Counted from the stretch's first letter, positions 45,531-54,433 are shown. The stretch: DNA of 64,000 nt from Alkalimonas delamerensis (GCF_030717955.1 NZ_JAUZVY010000004.1:275915-339914), one strand, 5' to 3'. Notes: generated by a model not told the origin, from the sequence alone. Numbers and translations are program-made.

Positions 45531-45534
45531 TCCT

Positions 45535-45948
45535 TTAGTTTGGTCGTAGAGTACGAGCCGCTTTGTCCAGGATGCCATTGACAAATTTATGGCTATCGTC
45601 AGCAGCAAAGGATTTAGCCAGCTCAATGGCTTCGTTGATCACCACCTTGTAAGGCACATCAACCCGGTACTTCATTTCATAAGCCGAGACCCGCAAAATG
45701 GCTTTTTCGACCTGGTCAATCCCATCGAAAGGGCGATCCAGATAGGGGGTCAACAGCTCGTCCAGGTTTTGCTGGTAGCTGACAACACCGCGTAACAAGT
45801 CCTGAAAGTAGGCGACATCCAGTTGCTTAACATTGTTCTCCAGCAACAACTGTTGCTCGATTTCCTGAATCTTATTCTGACTGAGCTGCCAGCTGTAAAT
45901 GCCCTGCACCGCTAACGCGCGTGACTTACGGCGTGCATTGGGTTTCAT
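45535..45948 (-). CDS. nusB: Transcription antitermination protein NusB
   Basis: This 137-residue all-helical protein binds boxA RNA with NusE (S10) to promote antitermination on rRNA operons. Conserved stretches are RRKSRALAVQGIYSWQ at the N-terminus, DYLDRPFDGIDQVEKAILR-type centre and VVINEAIELAKSFAADDSHKF near the C-terminus. It lies between ribH and thiL, the standard order. A terminator-like stem follows its stop. Confidence 0.96.
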   Translation of the reverse strand: MKPNARRKSRALAVQGIYSWQLSQNKIQEIEQQLLLENNVKQLDVAYFQDLLRGVVSYQQNLDELLTPYLDRPFDGIDQVEKAILRVSAYEMKYRVDVPYKVVINEAIELAKSFAADDSHKFVNGILDKAARTLRPN

Positions 45949-45958
45949 TCAGACACCC

Positions 45959-46423
45959 TCACAGCTGTTCAAGCAAGTTGACCATTTCCAACGCAGACAA
46001 AGCAGCTTCGCCACCTTTGTTGCCTGCTTTGGTACCAGCACGTTCAATGGCCTGCTCGATTGAATCGACCGTCAAGACCCCAAAAGCCACCGGCAAGTCT
46101 TGCTGCATCGCCACCTGACCAATGCCTTTGGTGCACTCGGAGGAAACATACTCGAAATGAGGGGTGCCACCACGAATCACGGCTCCCAGCGCAATAACAG
46201 CATCGTACTTTTTGCTGGCGGCCACCCGCTGCACCGCCAAAGGCAGTTCAAAGGCACCGGGCACCCGGATCACGGTGATGTCTTCATCCCGGACCTGGCC
46301 AATCCGCTTCAGGGTGTCCACGGCACCTTGCAGCAAACTTTCTACAAGAAAGCTGTTAAAGCGTGCGACTACCAGCGCAAACTTTTTATTCGGGGCAGTC
46401 ATGCCTGCTTCAATTACCTGCAT
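45959..46423 (-). CDS. ribH: 6,7-dimethyl-8-ribityllumazine synthase
   Basis: This 154-residue enzyme (called RibE in E. coli) condenses the ribityl uracil with the four-carbon product of RibB. Motifs are ARFNSFLVESLLQGAVDTL, VPGAFELPLAVQ, ALGAVIRGGTPHFEYV and the C-terminal IERAGTKAGNKGGEAALSAL. I chose the ATG at 46423, seven bases after GGAG; the frame extending to 46498 adds a non-homologous Cys-rich leader. It is part of the riboflavin run. Confidence 0.96.
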   Translation of the reverse strand: MQVIEAGMTAPNKKFALVVARFNSFLVESLLQGAVDTLKRIGQVRDEDITVIRVPGAFELPLAVQRVAASKKYDAVIALGAVIRGGTPHFEYVSSECTKGIGQVAMQQDLPVAFGVLTVDSIEQAIERAGTKAGNKGGEAALSALEMVNLLEQL

Positions 46424-46509
46424 TTTGCAGCTCCAATTCATGCTAAAATCATCAAAATTGCCGCGTATAATACCACAACTACAGCAAAGCCGAAGCACAA
46501 TACCGTGCT

Positions 46510-47619
46510 TTACTCACTGACGTAATCGACCACTTCCAGTCCAAAGCCCGATAAAGCATGGTATTTTTTCGGCTTGCTCAGCAAACGCATTTTACCTACC
46601 CCTAGGCTGGCCAGAATTTGTGAGCCCACCCCAACGGTGCGGGATGTCCCCTGCCATGGAGCCGATTTTGGCTGCTCGCCTTTGTCTTCGGCTTCAAACG
46701 CTTGCACCATCCGAACCAAGGCATCCGGACTTTCATGCTTGCCAAGCAGCACCAAAACACCGCCTTCGTCAGCAATGCGCTGCATGGCCTGATGCAGCGG
46801 AAAACTGCGATTCGCGGCTCTATCCGCCAACAACAAGTCGCTGAAGGTGTTGTGCAGATGCACCCGAACCAGGCATGGTTCTTCCGCCCGGATTTCGCCT
46901 TTCACCAGAGCAAAGTGAATTTGGTTGTCGATGGTATCGCGAAAGGTCACCAGCTCAAAATCACCGACATCGGTGCTCAGCTGACACCGAGCGACCTGCT
47001 CAATGGTGGTTTCATGCAAATTGCGGTATTCAATCAGATCGGCAATGGTGCCCACTTTGATGTTGTGTTTCTGGGCAAATTTTTCCAAGTCCGGCCGTCT
47101 GGCCATGGTGCCATCGTCATTTAAAATCTCAACAATCACCGCAGCAGGCTCCAGGCCAGCCAAACGGGTTAGATCGCAGCCCGCTTCGGTATGACCGGCC
47201 CGAATCAAGACCCCGCCATTTTGTGCTTTTAACGGAAAAATATGACCAGGTTGCACAATGTCGCTGGCTTTGGCATCACGCGCAACCGCGGCTTTGACAG
47301 TCCGGGCCCTGTCGGCGGCGGAAATGCCTGTTGTCACGCCCTCAGCCGCTTCGATGGAAACGGTAAAGGCGGTACTAAACTGGGATTTATTGCTGTCGAC
47401 CATCAGCGGCAAGTTCAATTGTTTGCAGCGTTGCTCGGTCAGCGTCAGGCAGATCAGGCCACGACCATGAGTCGCCATAAAGTTGATGGCCTCTGGCGTG
47501 ACGTACTCTGCCGCCATCACCAGATCTCCCTCATTTTCCCGATCTTCATCATCCATCAGGATTACCATCCGCCCCTGACGGATGTCTTCAATAATTTCAG
47601 CGGTACTGTTTAATTGCAT
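46510..47619 (-). CDS. ribB: DHBP synthase RibB with degenerate GTP cyclohydrolase II-like domain (RibBX type)
   Basis: This 369-residue protein has an N-terminal RibB domain (about 1-200) that is complete: DDEDRENEGDLVMAAE, THGRGLICLTL, TGISAADRA and GHTEAGCDL. It makes dihydroxybutanone phosphate from ribulose-5-phosphate. The C-terminal part (about 205-369) aligns with GTP cyclohydrolase II but lacks the zinc-binding cysteines. Where active enzymes read SECLTGD and RCDCG, this one reads HLHNTFSDLL and has no CxC. It therefore should not hydrolyse GTP. Such hybrids are known as RibBX in Shewanella and Vibrio. A separate ribA is expected elsewhere. Confidence 0.92.
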   Translation of the reverse strand: MQLNSTAEIIEDIRQGRMVILMDDEDRENEGDLVMAAEYVTPEAINFMATHGRGLICLTLTEQRCKQLNLPLMVDSNKSQFSTAFTVSIEAAEGVTTGISAADRARTVKAAVARDAKASDIVQPGHIFPLKAQNGGVLIRAGHTEAGCDLTRLAGLEPAAVIVEILNDDGTMARRPDLEKFAQKHNIKVGTIADLIEYRNLHETTIEQVARCQLSTDVGDFELVTFRDTIDNQIHFALVKGEIRAEEPCLVRVHLHNTFSDLLLADRAANRSFPLHQAMQRIADEGGVLVLLGKHESPDALVRMVQAFEAEDKGEQPKSAPWQGTSRTVGVGSQILASLGVGKMRLLSKPKKYHALSGFGLEVVDYVSE

Positions 47620-47663
47620 AGAAACCTTCTGTGATGACTCTTGATAAAAAGAAACGCGCCCGC

Positions 47664-48308
47664 TCAGATAAAACCACGGGTTCGCAGTAATTCGGAACTG
47701 ACAGCACTTACCGGCGCATCCTGTTGCAGCAACCGCTCCAGATAACGTGCCACCAAATCGACTTCAAGGTGCATGAATGCCCCCGGCCTTAGCTGCTGAA
47801 GCGTGGTTACCAAAGCAGTGTGCGGTACTATGGTAAGCCGAAATGCATGCTGCTTGATTTCATTAACGGTCAGACTGATGCCATCGACCGTGACGGAGCC
47901 TTTTGTTGCAATGTAACGGCTGAGCTCCGCTGGCATGGCAACCCAAAGCTCCCAGCTATCGGCTTTTTTCTCGATGCTTTGTAACGAGGCAATGCCATCA
48001 ACATGGCCGGCGACCAAATGGCCACCGAGACGACTGCTGGCCAGCAGTGCTTTTTCCAGATTGACCCTCTGGCCTGGCCGGTACTTGCCAAAGAGAGTGC
48101 GACTCATGGTTTCTGCCGATACATCGGCCCGAAACGCACCAGCTTGCAGCGCCGTTACCGTCAAGCAAACCCCATTGCTGGCGATGCTGTCGCCCAGCTT
48201 CACGTCGGAAAAGTCCAACTGCTCGCTGGCAATCCACAGTTGCATGCCCTGCCCCTGCCGGCTTGCAGAGCGAATGGTCCCTACCGCTTCAATAATTCCA
48301 GTAAACAT
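47664..48308 (-). CDS. ribE: Riboflavin synthase alpha chain
   Basis: This 214-residue enzyme (RibC in E. coli) dismutates two lumazine molecules to riboflavin. It has two tandem lumazine-binding barrels. The first begins MFTGIIEAVGTI and the second contains GHLVAGHVDGIASL and SVTVDGISLTVNE. The start is the ATG at 48308; the extension to 48335 overlaps ribD without family support. It lies seven bases after the ribD stop. Confidence 0.96.
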   Translation of the reverse strand: MFTGIIEAVGTIRSASRQGQGMQLWIASEQLDFSDVKLGDSIASNGVCLTVTALQAGAFRADVSAETMSRTLFGKYRPGQRVNLEKALLASSRLGGHLVAGHVDGIASLQSIEKKADSWELWVAMPAELSRYIATKGSVTVDGISLTVNEIKQHAFRLTIVPHTALVTTLQQLRPGAFMHLEVDLVARYLERLLQQDAPVSAVSSELLRTRGFI

Positions 48309-48315
48309 TGGATCC

Positions 48316-49431
48316 TCAGTTTTCCAATCCGGCAATCAGCCTGAGATCAGTCCCCAGCAAGCGAACATCCTGCCAGCGCAGCTCAATGGCTTGCTGCAGA
48401 CTGGTTAACTCTGGCATGCTGACCAGGCTCCGGGCCTGATCGCCTAAAATTCTGGCAGCCTGATACAGCCATAGCTCATCGACCAACCCCGCTTGCAGCA
48501 GGCTTCCTGCCAAGCCGGCACCGGCTTCTACCCAGAGCAGATTCAATTGCTGTTCGGCCAGTGCAGCCATCAAAGCTGGCAGCTCAAAACCAGCAGCCGT
48601 GCATGGCAGCCGCAGCGCCGTGGCACCCGCCGGAGGCTGGTGACTGCTGCTTTGCGGATAGACTAGAACGATAGGGCCGCTTTGAGCGAACAACGGCTCC
48701 TGCCCGGTCAATCGCTGCTGGCGGTCCAGCACCACCCGCACCGGTTGACGCACCTTGCCATCATGCAGCTTTGTGATGGGCTGACAGGCTTGTTCCGGGC
48801 GAACGCCAAGACGAGCGCCATCTGCCAACACCGTGGCTGCCGTAGAGAGCACAGCACAGCATTGAGCACGTTGCAGCTGCACATCGGCCCGGGCTGCTTC
48901 GGAGGTAATCCATTGACTGGCGCCATTTCGAAGTGCCGTTTTGCCATCCAGGCTGGCCGCCAGTTTCAAACGAACAAAAGGACGCTGCCGTTCCATCCGG
49001 CTTAAAAAACCTGGGTTCAGCGCCCTGGCACAGTCCGCCATCAAGCCCAGCTCCACCACAATGCCTGCAGCGGTTAAAATGGCCACACCCCGTCCAGCGA
49101 CCTGGGGGTTGGGATCCTGCATCGCGATGATCACCCGCCGCACGCCGGCCTGAACCAAGGCTTCTGCACAAGGCGGGGTTCGCCCGACATGACTGCATGG
49201 TTCCAGCGTCACATAGCAATCAGCACCACGGGCCTGGTCGCCAGCCTGCCGCAGCGCCACCACTTCGGCGTGAGGGCCTCCTGCCTGATGATGGTACCCT
49301 TCTCCGACAATCTGGCCCTGCTGCACCAGCACAGCCCCGACATTGGGGTTGGGCGAGGTGGTGTAGCGTCCCAGTGCTGCCAGCTCAATTGCCCGGGCCA
49401 TAAAGCGGTTGTCTTGTGCCGAAAAGCTCAC
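48316..49431 (-). CDS. ribD: Bifunctional riboflavin deaminase/reductase RibD
   Basis: This 371-residue protein has an N-terminal zinc-dependent deaminase domain with HAEVVAL and PCSHVGRTPPC as zinc ligands. The C-terminal reductase domain (about 150-371) has RPFVRLKLAASLDGKTAL and WVEAGAGLAGSLL. It carries out the second and third steps of the pyrimidine branch. The start is a GTG overlapping the nrdR stop (GTGA). A run of small apolar residues near the C-terminus is ordinary for the family. Confidence 0.95.
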   Translation of the reverse strand: MSFSAQDNRFMARAIELAALGRYTTSPNPNVGAVLVQQGQIVGEGYHHQAGGPHAEVVALRQAGDQARGADCYVTLEPCSHVGRTPPCAEALVQAGVRRVIIAMQDPNPQVAGRGVAILTAAGIVVELGLMADCARALNPGFLSRMERQRPFVRLKLAASLDGKTALRNGASQWITSEAARADVQLQRAQCCAVLSTAATVLADGARLGVRPEQACQPITKLHDGKVRQPVRVVLDRQQRLTGQEPLFAQSGPIVLVYPQSSSHQPPAGATALRLPCTAAGFELPALMAALAEQQLNLLWVEAGAGLAGSLLQAGLVDELWLYQAARILGDQARSLVSMPELTSLQQAIELRWQDVRLLGTDLRLIAGLEN

Positions 49432-49883
49432 TGCTCATCTCCCAAGCGTGCGATGGCCTCACCAAATTCACGAATATCTTTAAAAGAGCGATAAACAGAC
49501 GCAAAGCGGACATAGGCCACTTTATCCAGCTTGACCAGCTCATCCATAATCAGATTCCCCAGCAACTGGCTGCTCACTTCCCGCTCCCCGGTTGCCCGCA
49601 GCTGAGACTTCACCTTGTTGATCAGCTGCTCGGTTTGTTCGGTTGCCACCGGACGCTTTTCCAACGAGCGCAACAAGCCACTGCGAAGCTTATCTTCGTT
49701 AAACGGCTCTCGGGAACCATCGCGTTTGACAATGCGCGGCATCACAAGCTCAGCAGATTCAAAGGTAGTAAAACGTTCATGACAGGCGCCGCACTCACGC
49801 CGGCGCCGCACCTGATGGCCATCGGCTACCAGGCGAGAATCAATCACTTTGGTGTCATCTTTACCGCAAAAGGGGCAGAACAT
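49428..49883 (-). CDS. nrdR: Transcriptional repressor NrdR
   Basis: This 151-residue regulator of ribonucleotide reductase genes has a zinc ribbon with Cys3, Cys6, Cys31 and Cys34 and the basic VRRRRECG stretch. It is followed by an ATP-cone domain (VKRDGSREPFNEDKL, VAYVRFASVYRSF). I use the ATG at 49883, where homologues begin; an in-frame TTG three codons upstream is possible. It heads the nrdR-ribD run, coupled to ribD by a four-base overlap. Confidence 0.96.
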   Translation of the reverse strand: MFCPFCGKDDTKVIDSRLVADGHQVRRRRECGACHERFTTFESAELVMPRIVKRDGSREPFNEDKLRSGLLRSLEKRPVATEQTEQLINKVKSQLRATGEREVSSQLLGNLIMDELVKLDKVAYVRFASVYRSFKDIREFGEAIARLGDEQ

Positions 49884-49915
49884 CGGCGTCAATCCTCTTT
49901 AGACCTGTCCATGGC

Positions 49916-49941
49916 AAAATGGCCGCTATTGCGGCCATTTT
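49916..49941 (-). terminator. Rho-independent terminator after glyA
   Basis: AAAATGGCCGC at 49916-49926 pairs perfectly with GCGGCCATTTT at 49931-49941 around a TATT loop. On the minus strand the stem ends in TTTT. It separates glyA from the nrdR transcript. Confidence 0.85.
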
Positions 49942-49958
49942 AGCATGAAAATCAGACC

Positions 49959-51212
49959 TTAGGCATAGACGGGTAGACGAGCACACAGCTCAGAGACCTG
50001 AGCCCGAACCCGGTCAATCACCGACTCATCGCCCATGTTGTCCAAAATATCACAGATAAAGTCGGCGACCAGCCGTGCTTCAGCCTCTTTAAAACCCCGG
50101 CGGGTAATGGCCGGTGTACCGATGCGCAAGCCACTGGTTACAAATGGAGAACGCGGATCATTTGGCACTGAGTTTTTATTGACCGTGATGTGCGCACGTC
50201 CCAGGGCCGCATCGGCGTCCTTACCGGTGATGTCTTTGTTGATCAAATCCACCAGGAATAAATGGTTTTCTGTACCACCGGAGACGATGGTGTAGCCGCG
50301 CTTGATCATCTGATCGCACATGGCTTTGGCATTGACCACCACCTGCTGCTGATACACTTTAAACTCGGGCTCCAATGCCTCTTTAAAAGCGACGGCTTTG
50401 GCGGCAATCACATGCATCAAAGGACCGCCCTGGCTGCCTGGGAAGACTGCCGAGTTCAGTTTTTTCTCGATGGCTTCATTGCTGCGCGCCAGGATCAGAC
50501 CGCCACGAGGACCAGCCAGTGTTTTGTGGGTGGTGGTGGTGACAACATCGGCAACAGGCACCGGGTTTGGATACAAGCCCGCGGCAACCAGACCAGCCAC
50601 ATGCGCCATATCAACCAGCAGGTAAGCGCCAACTTTATCAGCAATTGCACGAAAACGCTGCCAATCGACAATGCCAGAATAGGCAGAGAAACCAGCAATG
50701 ATCAATTTAGGCTTGTGTTCCAGTGCCAATTGCTCGGCCTGGTCGTAATCAATGACGCCGGTTTCCGGGTGCAAACCGTATTGCACCGACTTGTAAAGCT
50801 TACCAGAGGCACTGACAGTGGCACCATGCGTCAAGTGACCGCCGTGGGCCAGGCTCATACCCAGAATAGTATCTCCTGCTTCAAGCAGGGCTAAAAACAC
50901 TGCCGAGTTGGCTTGAGAGCCGGAGTGTGGTTGCACATTGGCGTAATCGGCACCAAACAACTCTTTGGCACGGGCAATGGCCAAGTCTTCAACGATATCG
51001 ACATGCTCACAGCCACCGTAGTAACGCTTGTGAGGATAGCCTTCGGCGTATTTGTTGGTCAATTGCGTGCCCTGAGCCTCCAGTACGCGCGGGCTGGCAT
51101 AGTTCTCAGAGGCAATCAGCTCAATATGAGCTTCCTGACGGCTGGTTTCATCGGCTATTGCCTGTGATAAAGCTGGGTCGTAGTCGGCAATCGTCATGGT
51201 ACGCTTTAACAT
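49959..51212 (-). CDS. glyA: Serine hydroxymethyltransferase GlyA
   Basis: This 417-residue PLP enzyme interconverts serine and glycine and charges tetrahydrofolate with one-carbon units. The PLP lysine is in TTTHKTLAGPRGG. Also present are IELIASENYASP, NKYAEGYPHKRYYGG and HMAHVAG-type active-site residues, and the LIINKDITG-like folate region. The ATG at 51212 follows AGGAG; the frame to 51242 is not supported. Its leader holds three tandem 17-base repeats. Confidence 0.97.
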   Translation of the reverse strand: MLKRTMTIADYDPALSQAIADETSRQEAHIELIASENYASPRVLEAQGTQLTNKYAEGYPHKRYYGGCEHVDIVEDLAIARAKELFGADYANVQPHSGSQANSAVFLALLEAGDTILGMSLAHGGHLTHGATVSASGKLYKSVQYGLHPETGVIDYDQAEQLALEHKPKLIIAGFSAYSGIVDWQRFRAIADKVGAYLLVDMAHVAGLVAAGLYPNPVPVADVVTTTTHKTLAGPRGGLILARSNEAIEKKLNSAVFPGSQGGPLMHVIAAKAVAFKEALEPEFKVYQQQVVVNAKAMCDQMIKRGYTIVSGGTENHLFLVDLINKDITGKDADAALGRAHITVNKNSVPNDPRSPFVTSGLRIGTPAITRRGFKEAEARLVADFICDILDNMGDESVIDRVRAQVSELCARLPVYA

Positions 51213-51243
51213 AGATTCTCCTGCAGCGCTGTGGTTAGGCATG

Positions 51244-51294
51244 GTGCAACGTTAGACTTAGTGCAACCTTCGGCTCAGTACAACCTTAGACCAA
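51244..51294. repeat. Three tandem 17-base imperfect repeats upstream of glyA
   Basis: Units at 51244-51260, 51261-51277 and 51278-51294 share the pattern GTGCAACCTTAGACTCA with a few changes (third base A in unit 3, TTCGG in unit 2). They lie 31-82 bases upstream of the glyA ATG, in either the promoter or the 5' leader. They could be a regulator-binding array; no known glyA regulator site is recognisable. Confidence 0.75.
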
Positions 51295-51464
51295 GCCCGA
51301 AATGCCGCCTATTCTACCCGCAAAAAGGTTCGGATGCACCCAGATTTTGGCCATCTAAACTTCCGAAAAGCCCGCAATGGCTTTTCTGTGCATAAATCCG
51401 CACAGCTTCGATGCACCGCTTGCATGATGCACATCTTGCTTTTATCCAGCAAACCACTAAAATA

Positions 51465-51480
51465 CTGTATATATAAACAG
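51465..51480 (+). promoter_or_regulatory. LexA box upstream of dinB
   Basis: CTGTATATATAAACAG matches the gammaproteobacterial LexA operator (CTGT-N8-ACAG) perfectly at its conserved ends, with an AT core. It is centred about 21 bases before the dinB start and should repress it until SOS induction. Confidence 0.93.
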
Positions 51481-51493
51481 TCAAGCGATAAAT

Positions 51494-52546
51494 ATGCAGC
51501 GCAAAATCATTCATATTGATTTGGATTGTTTTTTTGCAGCCGTGGAGATGCGCGATCAACCCTCCTTACGCCAGCATCCGATTGCCGTGGGAGGCTCTGT
51601 CGATGCTCGTGGTGTCATTGCAGCCTGCAATTATCCGGCTCGTGCCTTTGGCGTTCGATCAGCCATGCCAACAGCACGAGCGCTAAAGCTCTGTCCGCAG
51701 TTGCAGCTGATACCAGGGCGCATGCAGGCCTACAAAGAAGCCAGCCAACAGGTGATGGCCATTTTGCAGCAATACAGTGATCGCATCGAGCCTCTGTCGA
51801 TGGATGAAGCCTATCTGGATGTGACCGGTAGCACTTTGCATCAGGGCAGTGCCACCCGGATTGCCACAGCCATTCGGCAGCATATTTGGCAGGAAACCGG
51901 CTTAACAGCCTCAGCCGGCGTGGCTCCCAACAAATTTTTGGCCAAAATCGCCAGCGATGAGCGCAAGCCCGATGGTCTTTTTGTGATTTGCCCGCATCAG
52001 GTAACGGATTTTGTCGCCCGATTGGCGGTTGAAAAAATCCCCGGCATCGGCCCAAAAACAGCGGAGCGCCTGCATGATTTGGGCGTATACCACTGTCCAG
52101 ATCTAGCCAAGGTTCCCCTGCCTCGATTGATTCGTCAGTTTGGCGCTTTTAGCCAGACCTTGCTGGAGCGGTGTCAAGGCATCGACCATCGCCCCCTTTG
52201 TGCAGAGCGGGTCCGCAAATCGGTTGGGGTGGAACAGACCTTTGCCAGCGACAAACAGAGCCTGCAAGACTGCGAGGCAGAGCTTCCTGGCTTGCTCAGC
52301 ACCTTGCAACAACGACTGGAGCACCATCAGGCAACAGCTCAGGTGCAGAAGGTGGCGGTAAAACTAAAGTTTACTGACTTTCAGCAAACCACGGTTGAGC
52401 AACAAATTCCAGCGACCGATGCAACCGCCATTCGCGCTTTACTGGTTACCGCCTGGCAGCGCGGACAAGGACGAGGGGTCCGTCTGATGGGGTTGCAGGC
52501 GGGCTTGGCTCAGGCTGAAACAAAGCAACTGGAACTGGGGCTTTAG
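51494..52546 (+). CDS. dinB: DNA polymerase IV DinB
   Basis: This 350-residue Y-family translesion polymerase has DLDCFFAAVEM at the N-terminus (metal-binding Asp and the aromatic steric gate), SMDEAYLDVT with the second acidic pair, the KIPGIGPKT helix-hairpin-helix region and a C-terminal little-finger domain. The last residues (TKQLELGL) resemble the beta-clamp-binding tail, with QLELGL. It is controlled by the perfect LexA box just upstream and followed by a terminator. Confidence 0.97.
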   Translation: MQRKIIHIDLDCFFAAVEMRDQPSLRQHPIAVGGSVDARGVIAACNYPARAFGVRSAMPTARALKLCPQLQLIPGRMQAYKEASQQVMAILQQYSDRIEPLSMDEAYLDVTGSTLHQGSATRIATAIRQHIWQETGLTASAGVAPNKFLAKIASDERKPDGLFVICPHQVTDFVARLAVEKIPGIGPKTAERLHDLGVYHCPDLAKVPLPRLIRQFGAFSQTLLERCQGIDHRPLCAERVRKSVGVEQTFASDKQSLQDCEAELPGLLSTLQQRLEHHQATAQVQKVAVKLKFTDFQQTTVEQQIPATDATAIRALLVTAWQRGQGRGVRLMGLQAGLAQAETKQLELGL

Positions 52547-52562
52547 GAGCTGTTGATCAACA

Positions 52563-52589
52563 AAAAACCAGCGACAAGCGCTGGTTTTT
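52563..52589. terminator. Terminator between dinB and the cold-shock gene
   Basis: AAAAACCAGCG at 52563-52573 pairs with CGCTGGTTTTT at 52579-52589. The flanking A and T tracts make it suitable for both converging genes. Confidence 0.88.
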
Positions 52590-52607
52590 AATGCTGAGTC
52601 TGGTGCA

Positions 52608-52820
52608 TCAAGCAACGACAGTGACGTTGTCGGCTTGAGGACCTTTTTGACCATCAACCACCTGAAAGGTGACTTGCTGGCCTTCCACCAGGGTACGACG
52701 ACCGGTGCCGTTGATGGCTCGAAAGTGAACAAAAACATCTTTGCCGCCTTCACGTTCAATGAAGCCGAAGCCTTTGTCTTCGTTAAACCATTTGACGGTA
52801 CCGGTAATTAAATCTGACAT
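52608..52820 (-). CDS. Cold-shock-domain protein (CspA family)
   Basis: This 70-residue single cold-shock domain has RNP1 (NEDKGFGFIE) and RNP2 (DVFVHF) intact. It binds single-stranded RNA/DNA as an RNA chaperone. Which Csp paralogue it is cannot be told. The 240 bases upstream (52821-53060) contain no gene. They may hold a long 5' leader, as is usual for csp genes, including a 7+2+7 palindrome (GACCAGC-AC-GCTGGTC) at 52848-52863. Confidence 0.93.
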   Translation of the reverse strand: MSDLITGTVKWFNEDKGFGFIEREGGKDVFVHFRAINGTGRRTLVEGQQVTFQVVDGQKGPQADNVTVVA

Positions 52821-53060
52821 AGCACTCTCTTACATTTGCATTCAACTGACCAGCACGCTGGTCAAGGTGGTCTTGTCATCAGACTGTCCTGGCCGATGAA
52901 GCCAAGGCTTCACTCAATCGCAAGACCCACCCGACAACGCAACAGGTGGTCGCTGATGTTTTGCACCCTACCGACACAACCCGGCAAGGCGATGGCAACC
53001 CACTGCAGCAGTTGCCATAGAACCAGTGTAGCACCGAACCTGCAAAAAGTTGTGACGGCT

Positions 53061-54392
53061 TTATGATTTTTTCTTGCGCGGCACTGGAATGTCGCCATCA
53101 TCCCCCCGCTCAAACAGAGGGCGGGTTGCTTTGGGTGTCGCTTTGGCTGAAGCAGGCCCTTTCGTTGCCGGCCGACGCTTCACTGCTTTGCCGGCATCGG
53201 TTTTGGCTTTACCAGTTGCAGTCACTGAAGCGGAACTGCCATCAAAACGGGCAGGCAGGCTATCAATGACAGCAAATTGAACCGGCTGACGAAAAAAAGC
53301 TTCCAACTGCTGCAAACTGCCCCAGTCTTTGGGTCCGACCAAAGAAATGGCTTGGCCTTGCATGCCAGCACGGCCAGTCCGCCCAACCCGGTGCACGTAT
53401 TCTTCGGCAAACTTAGGCAAATCAAAGTTCACTACATGGGATACCTGCAGTAAATCCAGCCCCCGGGATGCCACATCGGTGGTGATCAACACCTGGGCTT
53501 TGCCACTGGCAAAGTCCTGCATCACCGCATTGCGTCGGGTTTGGGTTAATTTGCCGCTCAGGCCGATGGCCTTAAAGCCCAGCCCTTCAAACCAGGCGGG
53601 CAAACGTTCGGTATCAGCACGGGTGGCGGTAAACACAATGACTTGCTTTAAAGTTTCAGCATCTTTCAGTAAATGCGCCAGGATGGCTTCTTTGTGGCTC
53701 AGGTTATCGCACAGATAAAAGTGCTGTGCGATATCGGCATGCTGCTGATGCGCATCGTCGGTGGTGATCCGGTGCGGCTTGCGCAACAAGGCCAAGGCCA
53801 GCTCATTGACGTCAATGTGATCCAGGGTGGCAGAAAACAACAAGGTCTGACGCAAGCGATGCGATGCCGCTTTGTGAATAGCCATCAGCTCTTTCGCAAA
53901 CCCCAGGTCCAGCATGCGATCGGCTTCGTCCAGGATCAACATCTCAAGTCCCTGCAAAAACACCGAGCGGTGACTGAGGTGATCGCAAAAACGCCCCGGT
54001 GTAGCGACAATAATCTGCGGCTGGCGTTTCAGCAGTTTTTCCTGATCATTGAAATTTTCGCCTCCCAGAATGAGGACGGCCTGAATTGGCGTATTGGCCA
54101 CCAGCAAGCGCAGCTGGCTGTAAACTTGTCTGGCCAGCTCACGAGTAGGCGCCAGTATCAAAGCACGCGCATCCTGACGAGACATCGGCTTGCTGCGAAG
54201 CAAGCGCTGCATCATGGGCAACAGGTAAGCCAGTGTTTTGCCGGAGCCAGTGCGGGATGACACCAGCAGATCTTTGCCCGTTAAAACGGCCGGAATAGCC
54301 TCTTGCTGGACTTCAGTAGGCTTGGTAAATCCAAGGTGCTGCATCGAGCGCAACAAGCGCGGATCCAGCGCCAGTTCGGCAAAAGGCGTCAT
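53061..54392 (-). CDS. DEAD-box ATP-dependent RNA helicase, SrmB/RhlE-like
   Basis: This 443-residue protein has the full motif series: Q motif (FTKPTEVQQEAIP), motif I (SSRTGSGKT), PTRELA, VATPGR, DEAD (LILDEADRMLD), SAT, and the C-terminal helicase core with TDVASRGLD and HRVGRTGRAG. The basic tail (about 375-443) rich in Lys, Ala, Pro and Thr is likely for RNA binding. The N-terminus LGFTKPTEVQ resembles SrmB, a ribosome-assembly helicase. The exact paralogue is uncertain. Confidence 0.92.
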   Translation of the reverse strand: MTPFAELALDPRLLRSMQHLGFTKPTEVQQEAIPAVLTGKDLLVSSRTGSGKTLAYLLPMMQRLLRSKPMSRQDARALILAPTRELARQVYSQLRLLVANTPIQAVLILGGENFNDQEKLLKRQPQIIVATPGRFCDHLSHRSVFLQGLEMLILDEADRMLDLGFAKELMAIHKAASHRLRQTLLFSATLDHIDVNELALALLRKPHRITTDDAHQQHADIAQHFYLCDNLSHKEAILAHLLKDAETLKQVIVFTATRADTERLPAWFEGLGFKAIGLSGKLTQTRRNAVMQDFASGKAQVLITTDVASRGLDLLQVSHVVNFDLPKFAEEYVHRVGRTGRAGMQGQAISLVGPKDWGSLQQLEAFFRQPVQFAVIDSLPARFDGSSASVTATGKAKTDAGKAVKRRPATKGPASAKATPKATRPLFERGDDGDIPVPRKKKS

Positions 54393-54433
54393 TGATTACT
54401 CCACTGTGGCAATGACGCCATTATACCTCAGTT

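Noticed and set aside
46510..47619. Fully bifunctional RibBA
   Set aside because: The C-terminal domain lacks the zinc-binding cysteines needed for GTP cyclohydrolase II activity.
47620..49500. FMN riboswitch for the riboflavin genes
   Set aside because: I looked for the conserved RFN-element segments upstream of ribD, ribE and ribB and found none; the gaps between these genes are too short.
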